A stretch of 64,000 bases of DNA from contig JADJYJ010000028.1 of the NCBI GenBank assembly GCA_016719785.1, positions 115,570 through 179,569 of the forward strand, given 5' to 3'. Numbering within the stretch: the first letter of the stretch is position 1; each line of letters begins with the position of its first letter. Source of the stretch: Candidatus Amarolinea dominans (GTDB lineage: Bacteria; Chloroflexota; Anaerolineae; SSC4; Amarolineaceae). Position numbers and translations under genes: made by a program. Below are positions 1 to 15,970 of the stretch, piece after piece. The notes beneath the pieces were generated by a model. It did not search any database. It saw only the letters and a program-made list of their open reading frames with translations, and was not told the origin of the DNA.

Positions 1-44
1 CGTGAATTGGACAAACGCGAGCGTGAAGAGGTGAGATGGAACAT
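1..44 (-). CDS. 5' end of a secreted-type protein gene, cut by the window edge
   Basis: Only the first 14 codons are visible, read leftward from an ATG at 44. They begin MFHLTSSRSRL. An AGGAG sequence lies 8 bases upstream, and a structured leader with a perfect promoter precedes it. The arrangement matches the start region of the M23-type gene at 58349, where the protein begins MLRWCSSLFHLSS. The gene is therefore real, but its product cannot be named. A signal peptide is likely by analogy with the other copy; that is inference. Confidence 0.6.
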   Translation of the reverse strand, partial: MFHLTSSRSRLSNS

Positions 45-277
45 GACCACGGACTCCTTTCATGCAGCAATCGAAACAGGACGGGTCAGGGAGATTCCCG
101 GAAGGCTTCGGGTTTCTTCGAGAAATCCGAAGTCTGGGAAACCGCTGACTGCTGAAGGAGGTCGCGGGCGGGAGAAAACACTCTCGCCAGGGACTTCCGG
201 CGGCGAGAGACGACTCGGAAGGCGGGGGGCAGGCTTGTGACTGGTGACAGCATACCACGCGCGCGGCGCGCTGTCAA
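45..277 (-). promoter_or_regulatory. Promoter and structured leader cassette, copy 1 (inverted relative to 58.16 kb)
   Basis: On the minus strand TTGACA (277-272) and TATGCT (254-249) are separated by 17 bases, a near-perfect sigma-70 promoter. About 200 nt of leader follow before the ATG at 44. The leader contains CTCTCGCC/GGCGAGAG arms able to form a hairpin, and a CTTCCG/CGGAAG pair outside it. Blocks of this leader recur on the plus strand at 58190-58348. This copy has roughly 40 nt more, inserted just before the CCCTGACC block. The ribosome binding site AGGAG and the start codon are part of the conserved unit. Confidence 0.75.
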
Positions 278-316
278 GAGGCAGAATTCGGGGGCAGACC
301 GCGGGATGATCTGTGA

Positions 317-345
317 TTGCCGCTCACCCCGGCTTGTGGTACAAT
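317..345 (+). promoter_or_regulatory. Probable lon promoter
   Basis: TTGCCG (317-322), a 17-base spacer and TACAAT (340-345) precede lon by about 40 nt. The -10 fits well and the -35 fits moderately. It points away from the cassette promoter at 249-277, so the two form a divergent pair. Confidence 0.55.
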
Positions 346-384
346 GACGCCTTGTACTTTGTTGCCTGAACAAGGAGGTTGATC

Positions 385-2925
385 GTGCCACTATTTGGAC
401 GCGATCGGGGACGCAAGAAGTCAACTGACGAACAGAATACGATCATCGAGCCGGTTGCCAGCCCGCATGTCAACGGGTTTGATGACGAAAGCCATATTCC
501 AAACGATCTGCCCATTTTGCCCTTGCGCGGGGTGGTGGTCTACCCGATGATGTGGCTGCCGCTGACGGTCGGGCAGGAGCGTTCGATTCGCCTGGTCGAA
601 TCAGCGGCGGATGACAGCCGGGTCATTGGCCTGGTGACCAGCCGCAACCCCGACGCTGAAGAACCAACGCCCGCAGACCTGTATGAAATCGGCACGGCCG
701 CGGTGGTACACCGCCTGCTGCGCGCGCCGGATGGCACCATCCGCCTGATCGTGCAGGGCTTGGAGCGTATTCGGGTGGGCCGCTATATCCAGGATGAGCC
801 TTTCCTACGGGCGCAGGTGATGGCGGAAGTGGATGCGGAAGAGGACTCGGTTGAGGTTGAGGCGCTGTCGCGCAACGCACAGGACCTGTTTCGCCGCCTG
901 ATTCAACTGGTGCCGCACCTGCCGGACGAATTGGAGATGGCGGCCATGAACGTAGAGGATGCGCGCCAGCTCGTCTATCTGATCGCTTCCAGCCTGCGCC
1001 TGGAACTGGCCGATGCACAGGAGATCCTGGAAATCAACCGGGTGCGCGATAAGCTGATCAAGCTCAATTCGCTGCTCTCCAAAGAACTGGAAGTCCTGGA
1101 GTTGGGCCGTAAGATTCAGTCCGAAGCCCAGAATGAAATGGAAAAGATGCAGCGCGAGTTCTATTTGCGCGAGCAACTGAAGGCCATTCAGAAAGAGCTG
1201 GGCGAGGAGGATGAGCAGGCGGCTGAGATCAAAGACCTGGACGAGCGCATCGCCCAGGCCGGCATGCCGGCGGAGGCGCAGAAGGAAGCCAAGCGCGAGT
1301 TGGAGCGTCTGCGCAAGATGCCCCCCCAAGCCGCCGAATATGGTGTGATCAAGACCTACCTGGACTGGATGGTCAGCCTGCCCTGGCAGATGGTGACAGA
1401 GGACAACCTCGATATTGCGCACGCCCGTCAGGTGTTGGACGAAGATCACTATGACCTCAAGGAAATCAAGGAGCGCATCCTGGAATTCCTCGCGGTGCGC
1501 AAGCTGCGCGTGGAGCGCAAGGGGCAGTTTGCGGCCGAAGACGAACATCCCGACCTGATCCGCAAGCAACGCGAAGGCGTCATCCTGTGCTTTGTCGGCC
1601 CGCCCGGCGTGGGCAAGACGAGCCTGGGGCTTTCCATTGCACGGGCGCTGGATCGCAAGTTCGTGCGCCTGGCATTGGGTGGCATCCATGACGAGGCCGA
1701 AGTACGCGGCTTCCGTCGCACCTACATTGGCTCCATGCCAGGGCGCATCCTGCAGATGCTGCGTCGCGTGGAAAGCCGCAACCCTGTCTTCATGCTCGAT
1801 GAGGTGGACAAGTTAGGGCGTGACTTCCGCGGCGACCCGTCCGCGGCCCTGCTGGAAGTGCTCGATCCTGAGCAGAATAGCGAATTTCGCGACCATTATC
1901 TGGACGTGCCATTCGATCTGTCACAGGTCATCTTCATTACCACCGCCAATTGGCTGGAAACGATCCCTGATCCATTGCTCGACCGCATGGAAATTCTGCA
2001 GCTCTCCGGTTACACCGAACTGGAGAAGGTGAAAATTGCCCAGGGTTATTTGATTCCACGCCAGTTGCGCGAAAATAGCCTGCACGCCAGCGAGGTCATC
2101 TTCGAAGAGGCGGCGCTGCACCGGATGATTACGGAGCACACGCGCGAGGCAGGCGTGCGTGCGCTGGAGCGACAAATCGGCAAGATCTGCCGCAAGATCG
2201 CCACACGCGCCGCGGAACGCGGCCCCAGCAGCGACGGGACGCTGCCGACGATCACGATTACCGTGGACAATCTGACCGAATACCTGGGTAAGGCCAAATT
2301 CTACAATGAGGTGGCTGAGCGCACGGAGCGACCTGGCGTAGCCACCGGCCTGGCGGTCACGGCGGTGGGGGGAGACATCCTCTTCATCGAAGCCACGCGT
2401 ATGGCGGGCAACAAGGGCTTCATCGTGACCGGCCAACTGGGCGAGGTGATGAAGGAATCGGCGCAAGCGGCCCTGAGCTTCGTGCGCTCTATGAGCCGTG
2501 ACTTGGGCGTGGACGAGGATTTCTTCAACAAGAGCGATATCCACCTGCACATTCCGGCCGGCGCGGTGCCCAAGGATGGCCCCTCGGCCGGCGTGACCAT
2601 AGCCACGGCGTTGGCGTCCCTGCTGACCGGTCGCCTGGTGCGCTCCAACGTGGCCATGACGGGAGAAATTACCCTGCGCGGGCAAGTTCTGCCGATTGGC
2701 GGCCTCAAAGAAAAAGTGCTGGCCGCATCACGGGCCGGGCTGGACACCGTCATCATGCCCAAGCGCAACGAGCCTGATCTGGATGACTTGCCGGATGAGG
2801 TGCGTCAGAAGATTCGCTTCGTGATGGTGGAGTCTGTGTCCGATGTTTTTCAGGCCGCCCTGGAGCCACCGGCGGCCCTTGGCGCCCACACAGAACAGAC
2901 GCCGGCAGTGATAATCCAGCCTTGA
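385..2925 (+). CDS. lon: ATP-dependent Lon protease
   Basis: Cytoplasmic AAA+ serine protease that degrades misfolded and regulatory proteins. An N-terminal substrate-binding LON domain (about residues 30-225) is followed by a coiled segment. The AAA+ module has Walker A GPPGVGKT near residue 410 and Walker B VFMLDEVDK. The C-terminal protease domain has the catalytic serine in PKDGPSAG (about residue 734) and the catalytic lysine in GGLKEK, 43 residues further on, as in E. coli Lon. A TTG at 379 is in frame, but AGGAGG ends at 378 and leaves no spacing. The GTG at 385 has a 6-base spacing and is the better start. Length is normal for the family. It appears monocistronic behind its own promoter. 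Confidence 0.97.
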   Translation: MPLFGRDRGRKKSTDEQNTIIEPVASPHVNGFDDESHIPNDLPILPLRGVVVYPMMWLPLTVGQERSIRLVESAADDSRVIGLVTSRNPDAEEPTPADLYEIGTAAVVHRLLRAPDGTIRLIVQGLERIRVGRYIQDEPFLRAQVMAEVDAEEDSVEVEALSRNAQDLFRRLIQLVPHLPDELEMAAMNVEDARQLVYLIASSLRLELADAQEILEINRVRDKLIKLNSLLSKELEVLELGRKIQSEAQNEMEKMQREFYLREQLKAIQKELGEEDEQAAEIKDLDERIAQAGMPAEAQKEAKRELERLRKMPPQAAEYGVIKTYLDWMVSLPWQMVTEDNLDIAHARQVLDEDHYDLKEIKERILEFLAVRKLRVERKGQFAAEDEHPDLIRKQREGVILCFVGPPGVGKTSLGLSIARALDRKFVRLALGGIHDEAEVRGFRRTYIGSMPGRILQMLRRVESRNPVFMLDEVDKLGRDFRGDPSAALLEVLDPEQNSEFRDHYLDVPFDLSQVIFITTANWLETIPDPLLDRMEILQLSGYTELEKVKIAQGYLIPRQLRENSLHASEVIFEEAALHRMITEHTREAGVRALERQIGKICRKIATRAAERGPSSDGTLPTITITVDNLTEYLGKAKFYNEVAERTERPGVATGLAVTAVGGDILFIEATRMAGNKGFIVTGQLGEVMKESAQAALSFVRSMSRDLGVDEDFFNKSDIHLHIPAGAVPKDGPSAGVTIATALASLLTGRLVRSNVAMTGEITLRGQVLPIGGLKEKVLAASRAGLDTVIMPKRNEPDLDDLPDEVRQKIRFVMVESVSDVFQAALEPPAALGAHTEQTPAVIIQP

Positions 2926-3006
2926 GAAGGCAGAAAGGAGAGAATGAGGGTTCGCAAAAGAATGAGCTCCCGCATCTTGCCGAGAAAACGCTGAGAAATA
3001 CGGGAA

Positions 3007-4995
3007 GTGCAGTTTTTACGAACCCTTCTTCAGAAAATTATTGGTATGATTGAACCTGAAAGGAGAAGGGTACCCAATTTGGCACCGAAAAAGACTCTCA
3101 AACGTCAATGGTGGTGTATGGACATGCACCTGCACACGCCGGCTTCGGCCGACTGGCAGGAGCCAAACACCACCTATCTCGATTGGTTGCAAAAGTGCGA
3201 GGCTCGTGGCCTCGACATCGTAGCCATCGCCGATCACAACACCGTCGCGGGCATCGCGCAGTTGCGCCAGGACATTGAACGCCTGGGCTGGCTGGAAGAA
3301 CAAGGACGCCTGCGCCCGCAAGAAAAACGCACGCTCGACGAATACCGCCGCATCGGCAACAAGCTGTTGGTCCTGCCGGGCTTCGAATTTACAGCCACGT
3401 TCGGCTTTCACATCCTCGGCATTTTTCCGCCAGAGACTTCGATCCGTGAACTGGAACTACTGCTCCTGCGCCTCAATGTGCCGGCAACTAAGCTGGATGT
3501 TGGCTCAACCGAGGTAGGCGCCACCACCGATGTGCTGACGGCCTACAAGCTGATTGATGAAGCGGGCGGCCTGGCTATCGCGGCCCACGCCAATTCGACC
3601 CACGGCGTTGCCATGCGCGATTTCCCCTTTGGCGGCCAGACCAAAATTGCCTACACGCAAGACTCTCACCTGCACGCCCTGGAAGTGACCGACCTGGACA
3701 GCCGCAGCCGGCGCGCGACCGACAGTTTCTACAACGGCTCTAAACCAGAATATCCTCGCCGCATGCACTGCATTCAAGGCTCAGATGCGCATCGCCTCCA
3801 CCGATCCCCAAGCGAAAAGCATATTCTGGGCATCGGCGACCGCGCGACCGAAATCTCATTATCCGATATTTCCTTCGAAGCCATTGCCGAGGTGCTCAAG
3901 GGCAGCGATTTTGCGCTGACACGACCCTATCGCCCAAAGAAGGAACCGTTCGACTACATCGCTGCTGCACGCGAGCAAGGCCCCAATATCGTGCAGTCGT
4001 TTCATGAAACCTGGACCCGCTCCGGCGGCCGGTTGACCGCCATTCTGAGCGACGTCGTGGCCTTCGCCAACACCAACGGCGGCACGGTCTACGTGGGCGT
4101 AAGCGCCACGCGCAAAGGCACACCCACCGGGGTGGAAGGGGCGGACGAAGCGATCGTCGCGCTGAAGCTGGAAATCCAGAGCAAGATCGTGCCGCCGCTC
4201 GACGCCACCGTGGACGTGTTGGAATCACAGGCGCGCCCAGTGCTGCGCGTCATGGTGACGGAGGGCAAGGAAAAGCCCTACTGCCTGGATGACAACAAAA
4301 TTTACGTGCGCCAGGAAGCCGAAACGAGCATGGCGGTACGTGACGAAATTGTGCAGCTCGTGCGCGCCACCCTGCTCGATCAAATGCGGGCAGAAATCAG
4401 CACCGAAGCCACGGCCGACAAGAAGGCAGCTCCGGCCAAGGCCCCGCGGCGCAAGCCCAAGGCCGCCAGCGAAACGTTGACGATCACTGCGGCGCCCGAA
4501 CTGGCCGAGCTTCCTGTCCCGTTCGAGCGGCCAGCGCCAGCCGAGCCTGAAAGCGATGCGGTGCGCGACGACGAGGCAGACGAAATGGCGGCGGCCGCGT
4601 TGGCGCTGGTGACCCCGGACGATGGCACACTGCGTCCGCCGCGCGTGGGCGTAGAGATTCTGGAGGCCGAAGCCGGTCGCGGCTCAACGAGTTATGTCAT
4701 CAAAGACCTGCGCAACGGCGGCGTCATCCGCAACGTCACGCCCAAGTCGGCGCGCAAACTGTGGAGTTACGCCATTGCCCAGCATGAAACCAACCCATTA
4801 CAGGCAGACCGTATGCAGTGGGTCGGCGACATTGGGCTGTGGCAGGCCAGCAAGCGGGCCGGCAAGATGCGCTACGACCTGGTGCAGCGCATTGGTGACA
4901 CCCTGCACGTCTATTACGGCGTCACTGATGATGGCATGAGCGGACCGTGGCGCCAGTTCTTGCAGGAGAACGGGGTGTCCGAGACCACGAAGTAA
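3007..4995 (+). CDS. PHP-domain phosphoesterase fused to an AlbA_2 (Schlafen-type) domain and an unrecognised C-terminal domain
   Basis: Three modules are visible. Residues about 35-300 form a PHP metal-dependent phosphoesterase domain with DMHLHTPAS, IADHN and a late GSDAHR motif. Residues about 320-465 match the AlbA_2 fold, with GGRLTAILSDVVAFANTNGGTVYVG and later KIYVRQ. An Ala/Pro/Glu-rich linker leads to a roughly 115-residue domain (about 545-662) with KSARKLWSYAI and WVGDIGLW, which I do not recognise. PHP domains hydrolyse phosphate esters. AlbA_2 domains occur in nucleic-acid-related and defence proteins. The combined role is unknown. The start is uncertain: GTG 3007 gives the full frame, ATG 3046 is possible, and the PHP motif requires a start before about 3110. 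No partner gene is adjacent. Confidence 0.85.
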   Translation: MQFLRTLLQKIIGMIEPERRRVPNLAPKKTLKRQWWCMDMHLHTPASADWQEPNTTYLDWLQKCEARGLDIVAIADHNTVAGIAQLRQDIERLGWLEEQGRLRPQEKRTLDEYRRIGNKLLVLPGFEFTATFGFHILGIFPPETSIRELELLLLRLNVPATKLDVGSTEVGATTDVLTAYKLIDEAGGLAIAAHANSTHGVAMRDFPFGGQTKIAYTQDSHLHALEVTDLDSRSRRATDSFYNGSKPEYPRRMHCIQGSDAHRLHRSPSEKHILGIGDRATEISLSDISFEAIAEVLKGSDFALTRPYRPKKEPFDYIAAAREQGPNIVQSFHETWTRSGGRLTAILSDVVAFANTNGGTVYVGVSATRKGTPTGVEGADEAIVALKLEIQSKIVPPLDATVDVLESQARPVLRVMVTEGKEKPYCLDDNKIYVRQEAETSMAVRDEIVQLVRATLLDQMRAEISTEATADKKAAPAKAPRRKPKAASETLTITAAPELAELPVPFERPAPAEPESDAVRDDEADEMAAAALALVTPDDGTLRPPRVGVEILEAEAGRGSTSYVIKDLRNGGVIRNVTPKSARKLWSYAIAQHETNPLQADRMQWVGDIGLWQASKRAGKMRYDLVQRIGDTLHVYYGVTDDGMSGPWRQFLQENGVSETTK

Positions 4996-5020
4996 GGGAT
5001 AAGTAAGGGACGAAAAAACC

Positions 5021-5115
5021 GCCTTCGGAAGTCTGCGCAGGTGCGTTGCGACCGACTTCCGAAGGCCGGAAATAGATGAAAAAAAGCGGGCATGGCCTTG
5101 CGCCTGCCCGCTTAA
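5021..5115 (-). terminator. Tandem rho-independent terminators for ubiA
   Basis: Read on the minus strand there are two hairpins. The first has AAGCGGGCA/TGCCCGCTT arms overlapping the ubiA stop codon and is followed by seven Ts. The second has 13-bp perfect arms (5021-5033 and 5054-5066, GCCTTCGGAAGTC and its complement) and is followed by six Ts. The second stem also lies just after the stop of the convergent PHP gene. On the plus strand it has no T run. Confidence 0.8.
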
Positions 5116-6029
5116 CGCCAGAAGTAGAGTGCGGCGATGACCACCGCGACCCAGAGCACCACATCAATCAGCAAGGGCCAGTCGCGCAGCAGCAGTTCTT
5201 CAGGCGCGCCGCCCTGGCCCTGCACGTGGATCAAATAGAGATAGCGAAAAAGCCCGTAAATCACAAAGGGAATGGTGAGCATCATCGCGTGGTTGGCCGG
5301 CATGTTGGGCGCAGAGAAGGTGTAAAGCGAATAGGCCATCACCAGGGAGGCCGTGACCATGGCGATCATCTCGTCCAGAAAACGCACCGTGTAGTCTTCG
5401 AGGATGGCGCGATGGCTGGCTGCGCTGGCGGTCAACAGGTTGAGTTCGTGACGCCGCTTGCCCATGATCATGAACAGGGCCAGCAACCCCATGCAGACAT
5501 ACATCCAGGGCGAAAAGCGAGCGACACGAATCACGGCCACCCCGCCGGCCACACGCAGCACAAACCCGGCCGCGACCACGATCAGATCAACGATGACGAT
5601 GTGCTTCAGATAGAAGGTGTACGATAGCGTCAGCGCCAGATAGCCGAGGAGGATCGCGCTGAAGAGGCTGTCAAGTCGGTAGGCAGCTGGCAGACAGACG
5701 GCCATGAGCACCGCCGCCGCCGCGACAGCGACCCACGGCGGCAAGATACCGGCCGCCAGCGGGCGCAGGCGTTTGGTGGGATGCTGCCGATCCTTTTCGA
5801 TGTCAGCCAGGTCATTGATGAGATAACCGGCGCTCGAGACCGCACAGAAACAGACAAAGGCCGCCACGGTGCGCAAGAAGGAATCTATGCTGAAGAGCTG
5901 CCCATCGAAAATCAGTGCGGCGAACACGAAGCCGTTTTTCGGCCATTGTCGCGGCCGCATGGCCCTGAAGAGGGCACGTAGAATGACCAGTGGCTGGTTG
6001 CCGTTATGAGAGGTTGTGGTTTCAGACAT
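5112..6029 (-). CDS. UbiA-family prenyltransferase, decaprenyl-phosphate phosphoribosyltransferase-like
   Basis: A polytopic membrane protein of 305 residues with about eight or nine hydrophobic segments. The first Asp-rich motif, NDLADIEKDRQHPTKRLRP (residues 72-90), closely fits the DPPR synthase branch of the UbiA superfamily. That branch transfers phosphoribose to a polyprenyl phosphate for arabinose-containing envelope glycans. No other arabinan genes are in the window, so the substrate is inferred from the motif alone. An alternative is another UbiA-type aromatic prenyltransferase. The mRNA appears to have almost no leader (see the promoter entry). The two neighbouring genes point away or converge, so it is a single-gene unit. 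Confidence 0.85.
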   Translation of the reverse strand: MSETTTSHNGNQPLVILRALFRAMRPRQWPKNGFVFAALIFDGQLFSIDSFLRTVAAFVCFCAVSSAGYLINDLADIEKDRQHPTKRLRPLAAGILPPWVAVAAAAVLMAVCLPAAYRLDSLFSAILLGYLALTLSYTFYLKHIVIVDLIVVAAGFVLRVAGGVAVIRVARFSPWMYVCMGLLALFMIMGKRRHELNLLTASAASHRAILEDYTVRFLDEMIAMVTASLVMAYSLYTFSAPNMPANHAMMLTIPFVIYGLFRYLYLIHVQGQGGAPEELLLRDWPLLIDVVLWVAVVIAALYFWR

Positions 6030-6037
6030 AGGGCCAC

Positions 6038-6066
6038 ATCTTACCGTAAACCGCCCGCTTCGTCAA
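6038..6066 (-). promoter_or_regulatory. ubiA promoter, probably giving a leaderless mRNA
   Basis: On the minus strand TTGACG (6066-6061), a 17-base spacer and TAAGAT (6043-6038) lie immediately upstream. Only 8 bases separate the -10 from the ATG at 6029, so transcription should start at or next to the start codon. No ribosome binding site is present. Confidence 0.65.
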
Positions 6067-6127
6067 ACCAACTTGGCAGGATGCAGGCGCAGATGATGTC
6101 ATTGCCCCAGGAGTCAGAGCAACGCGC

Positions 6128-6937
6128 GTGAGCAAACAGCGGATAGATACCCTGTTGATGGAACGGGGCCTGGCCGCGAACTGGGCGCAGGCACGTGGGC
6201 TGATTTTGGCCGGGCAGGTCATGGTTGACGGCGCCGTGACCGACAAAGCCGGCGCCCTGGTGAAAAACACGGCCCAGGTGACGGTGCAGCAAGGGGCGGC
6301 CTACGTCAGCCGGGGCGGCATCAAACTGGCAGCAGCCCTCGATGCCTTTGCCATTCCGGTGGATGGGCTAATCTGCGCGGATGTCGGTGCGTCCACGGGC
6401 GGCTTCAGCGACTGCCTGTTGCAGCGCGGCGCCGCGCATGTCCTGGCGATTGATGTGGGCTACGGGCAGTTGGCCTGGAAACTGCGTCAAGACGCCCGCG
6501 TGACGGTGCTGGAGCGCACCAACGTGCGTTATCTATCCAGCCTGCCGGGTGATTGCCTGGTTGACCTGGTTACGATTGATGTCTCATTCATCGGCCTCAA
6601 CCTGGTCATCCCGGCCGTGGCGCCCTGGTTGCGTGCCCCCACCGGCAGCATCGTGGCACTGATCAAGCCGCAGTTCGAGGCCAGCAAGCAGCAGGTGGGC
6701 AAGGGTGGTGTCATCAAAGACACGCGTGTACACTGGGCTGTGCTCACCCAAACGCTGACCTGGGCACAGCGCCAACAGTTGGATATCCTGGGGCTGATTC
6801 GTTCGCCAATTACCGGGCCGGCCGGCAACAGCGAGTTTCTGGTTTGGCTGTGCCCCGGCAGCGGCGCGGGCGCGGTGTCGGCCCTGGTTGACGGCTGCCT
6901 ACCGGCCGACAACACGCCGATCCTGTCCGTCTCCTGA
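6128..6937 (+). CDS. tlyA: TlyA-family rRNA (cytidine-2'-O)-methyltransferase
   Basis: An N-terminal S4 RNA-binding domain (residues 1-65, starting MSKQRIDTLLMERGLA) is followed by an FtsJ-like methyltransferase domain. The SAM-binding motif is DVGASTGGFSDCLL (about residue 86). IDVSFIGLN and an IKPQFEA motif lie further on. TlyA enzymes methylate cytidines in 16S and 23S rRNA; the older name is hemolysin A. The length (269 residues) is normal. The GTG start is the first codon that keeps the S4 domain complete. The nearest AGGAG is about 16 bases upstream, a weak arrangement. It is divergent from ubiA. Confidence 0.93.
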   Translation: MSKQRIDTLLMERGLAANWAQARGLILAGQVMVDGAVTDKAGALVKNTAQVTVQQGAAYVSRGGIKLAAALDAFAIPVDGLICADVGASTGGFSDCLLQRGAAHVLAIDVGYGQLAWKLRQDARVTVLERTNVRYLSSLPGDCLVDLVTIDVSFIGLNLVIPAVAPWLRAPTGSIVALIKPQFEASKQQVGKGGVIKDTRVHWAVLTQTLTWAQRQQLDILGLIRSPITGPAGNSEFLVWLCPGSGAGAVSALVDGCLPADNTPILSVS

Positions 6938-7279
6938 CCGGCAGCCAGCCAGGCCCGCGCCGCCGCACCGCACCGCACCGCACCGATGGCGGTAGCTTTT
7001 TTTGACACAGCGCGTCGTCCACGCTATAATTGCTGCTTGCACGCAGTGCATCTGCACGTTGTCCATGGCCTATCATGAAGTTGTTATCGAGAGACACCCA
7101 TCCGCGGAGGAATTGGGTCACGAAGACCTATCCGCAAGATGGGTCATTTGTTGTTTAATGGGCAATATCTGGACAGCGGCAGGCCCAGTATTGCCTTCCG
7201 ATCTACCTGCCAGTTGACTGACAGATTGCACAACCACGGCATCGGTTGATGCGAGCCTGATCTAAGGAGTGGAGAGCGC
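6938..7279 (+). promoter_or_regulatory. rpoBC promoter and 250-nt leader
   Basis: A short CCGCA tandem run sits at about 6964-6985. TTGACA (7002-7007), a 17-base spacer and TATAAT (7025-7030) then form a perfect consensus promoter. The leader from about 7037 to 7279 is long and contains small inverted repeats such as GTGCA/TGCAC near 7049. It ends in AAGGAGTGGAGAGCGC before the rpoB ATG. A short open frame from 7065 shows no similarity I recognise. Long leaders before rpoB often carry autoregulation, but no specific structure is evident. Confidence 0.8.
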
Positions 7280-11170
<3,891 letters not shown>

Positions 11171-11183
11171 GAAATGCTGCAGG

Positions 11184-11214
11184 CCGCGCGTCGAACGAAC
11201 GGTTCGACGCGCGG
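11184..11214 (+). other. Perfect 13-bp hairpin between rpoB and rpoC
   Basis: CCGCGCGTCGAAC (11184-11196) and GTTCGACGCGCGG (11202-11214) are perfect complements around a 5-base loop. No T run follows on either strand, so it is not a classical terminator. It could be an RNase III-type processing site or an mRNA-stabilising or attenuating stem between the two subunit genes. Confidence 0.7.
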
Positions 11215-11248
11215 TGTTCAGCGTTGCGCCTTTCGATAGGGGGTAACC

Positions 11249-15706
<4,458 letters not shown>

Positions 15707-15764
15707 GCGACTAGCCGGGCGCTGGCATGAGCCGGCGCGGCAGTAACCGGTTTTTGTACGAGAG

Positions 15765-15803
15765 AACGGGAGATCAGCCCTGGCTGGTCTCCCGTTTTGT
15801 TTG
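15765..15803 (+). terminator. rho-independent terminator after rpoC
   Basis: AACGGGAGATCAGCC (15765-15779) pairs with GGCTGGTCTCCCGTT (15782-15796), with one G-U pair, and the stem runs into TTTTGTTT. It closes the rpoBC operon. Confidence 0.85.
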
Positions 15804-15892
15804 GGAAGAGGGCAAACCTCACCATACGTGCCGCAACCATTCACATTTTTTTCACAGGGGAGTTGCCGACGCAATTTGGCAATTCACGCAAC

Positions 15893-15921
15893 TAGGCACA
15901 ATCGGCTGAGTGTGCTAGAAT
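15893..15921 (+). promoter_or_regulatory. Candidate promoter of the secreted protein gene
   Basis: TAGGCA (15893-15898), a 17-base spacer and an extended -10, TGCTAGAAT (TAGAAT at 15916-15921). The -35 is weak; the TGN extension supports the -10. Confidence 0.4.
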
Positions 15922-15970
15922 ACGTTCACTCGTTCCACTTTCCCCTGCGTTCATGTTAGGAGGTATGCAC

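Noticed and set aside
7..240. 77-residue plus-strand reading frame at the left edge
   Set aside because: It lies entirely over the minus-strand gene start and leader cassette; composition is unlike a protein.
7065..7217. Possible leader peptide before rpoB
   Set aside because: Internal ATG frame without a ribosome site or recognisable sequence; kept only as leader.
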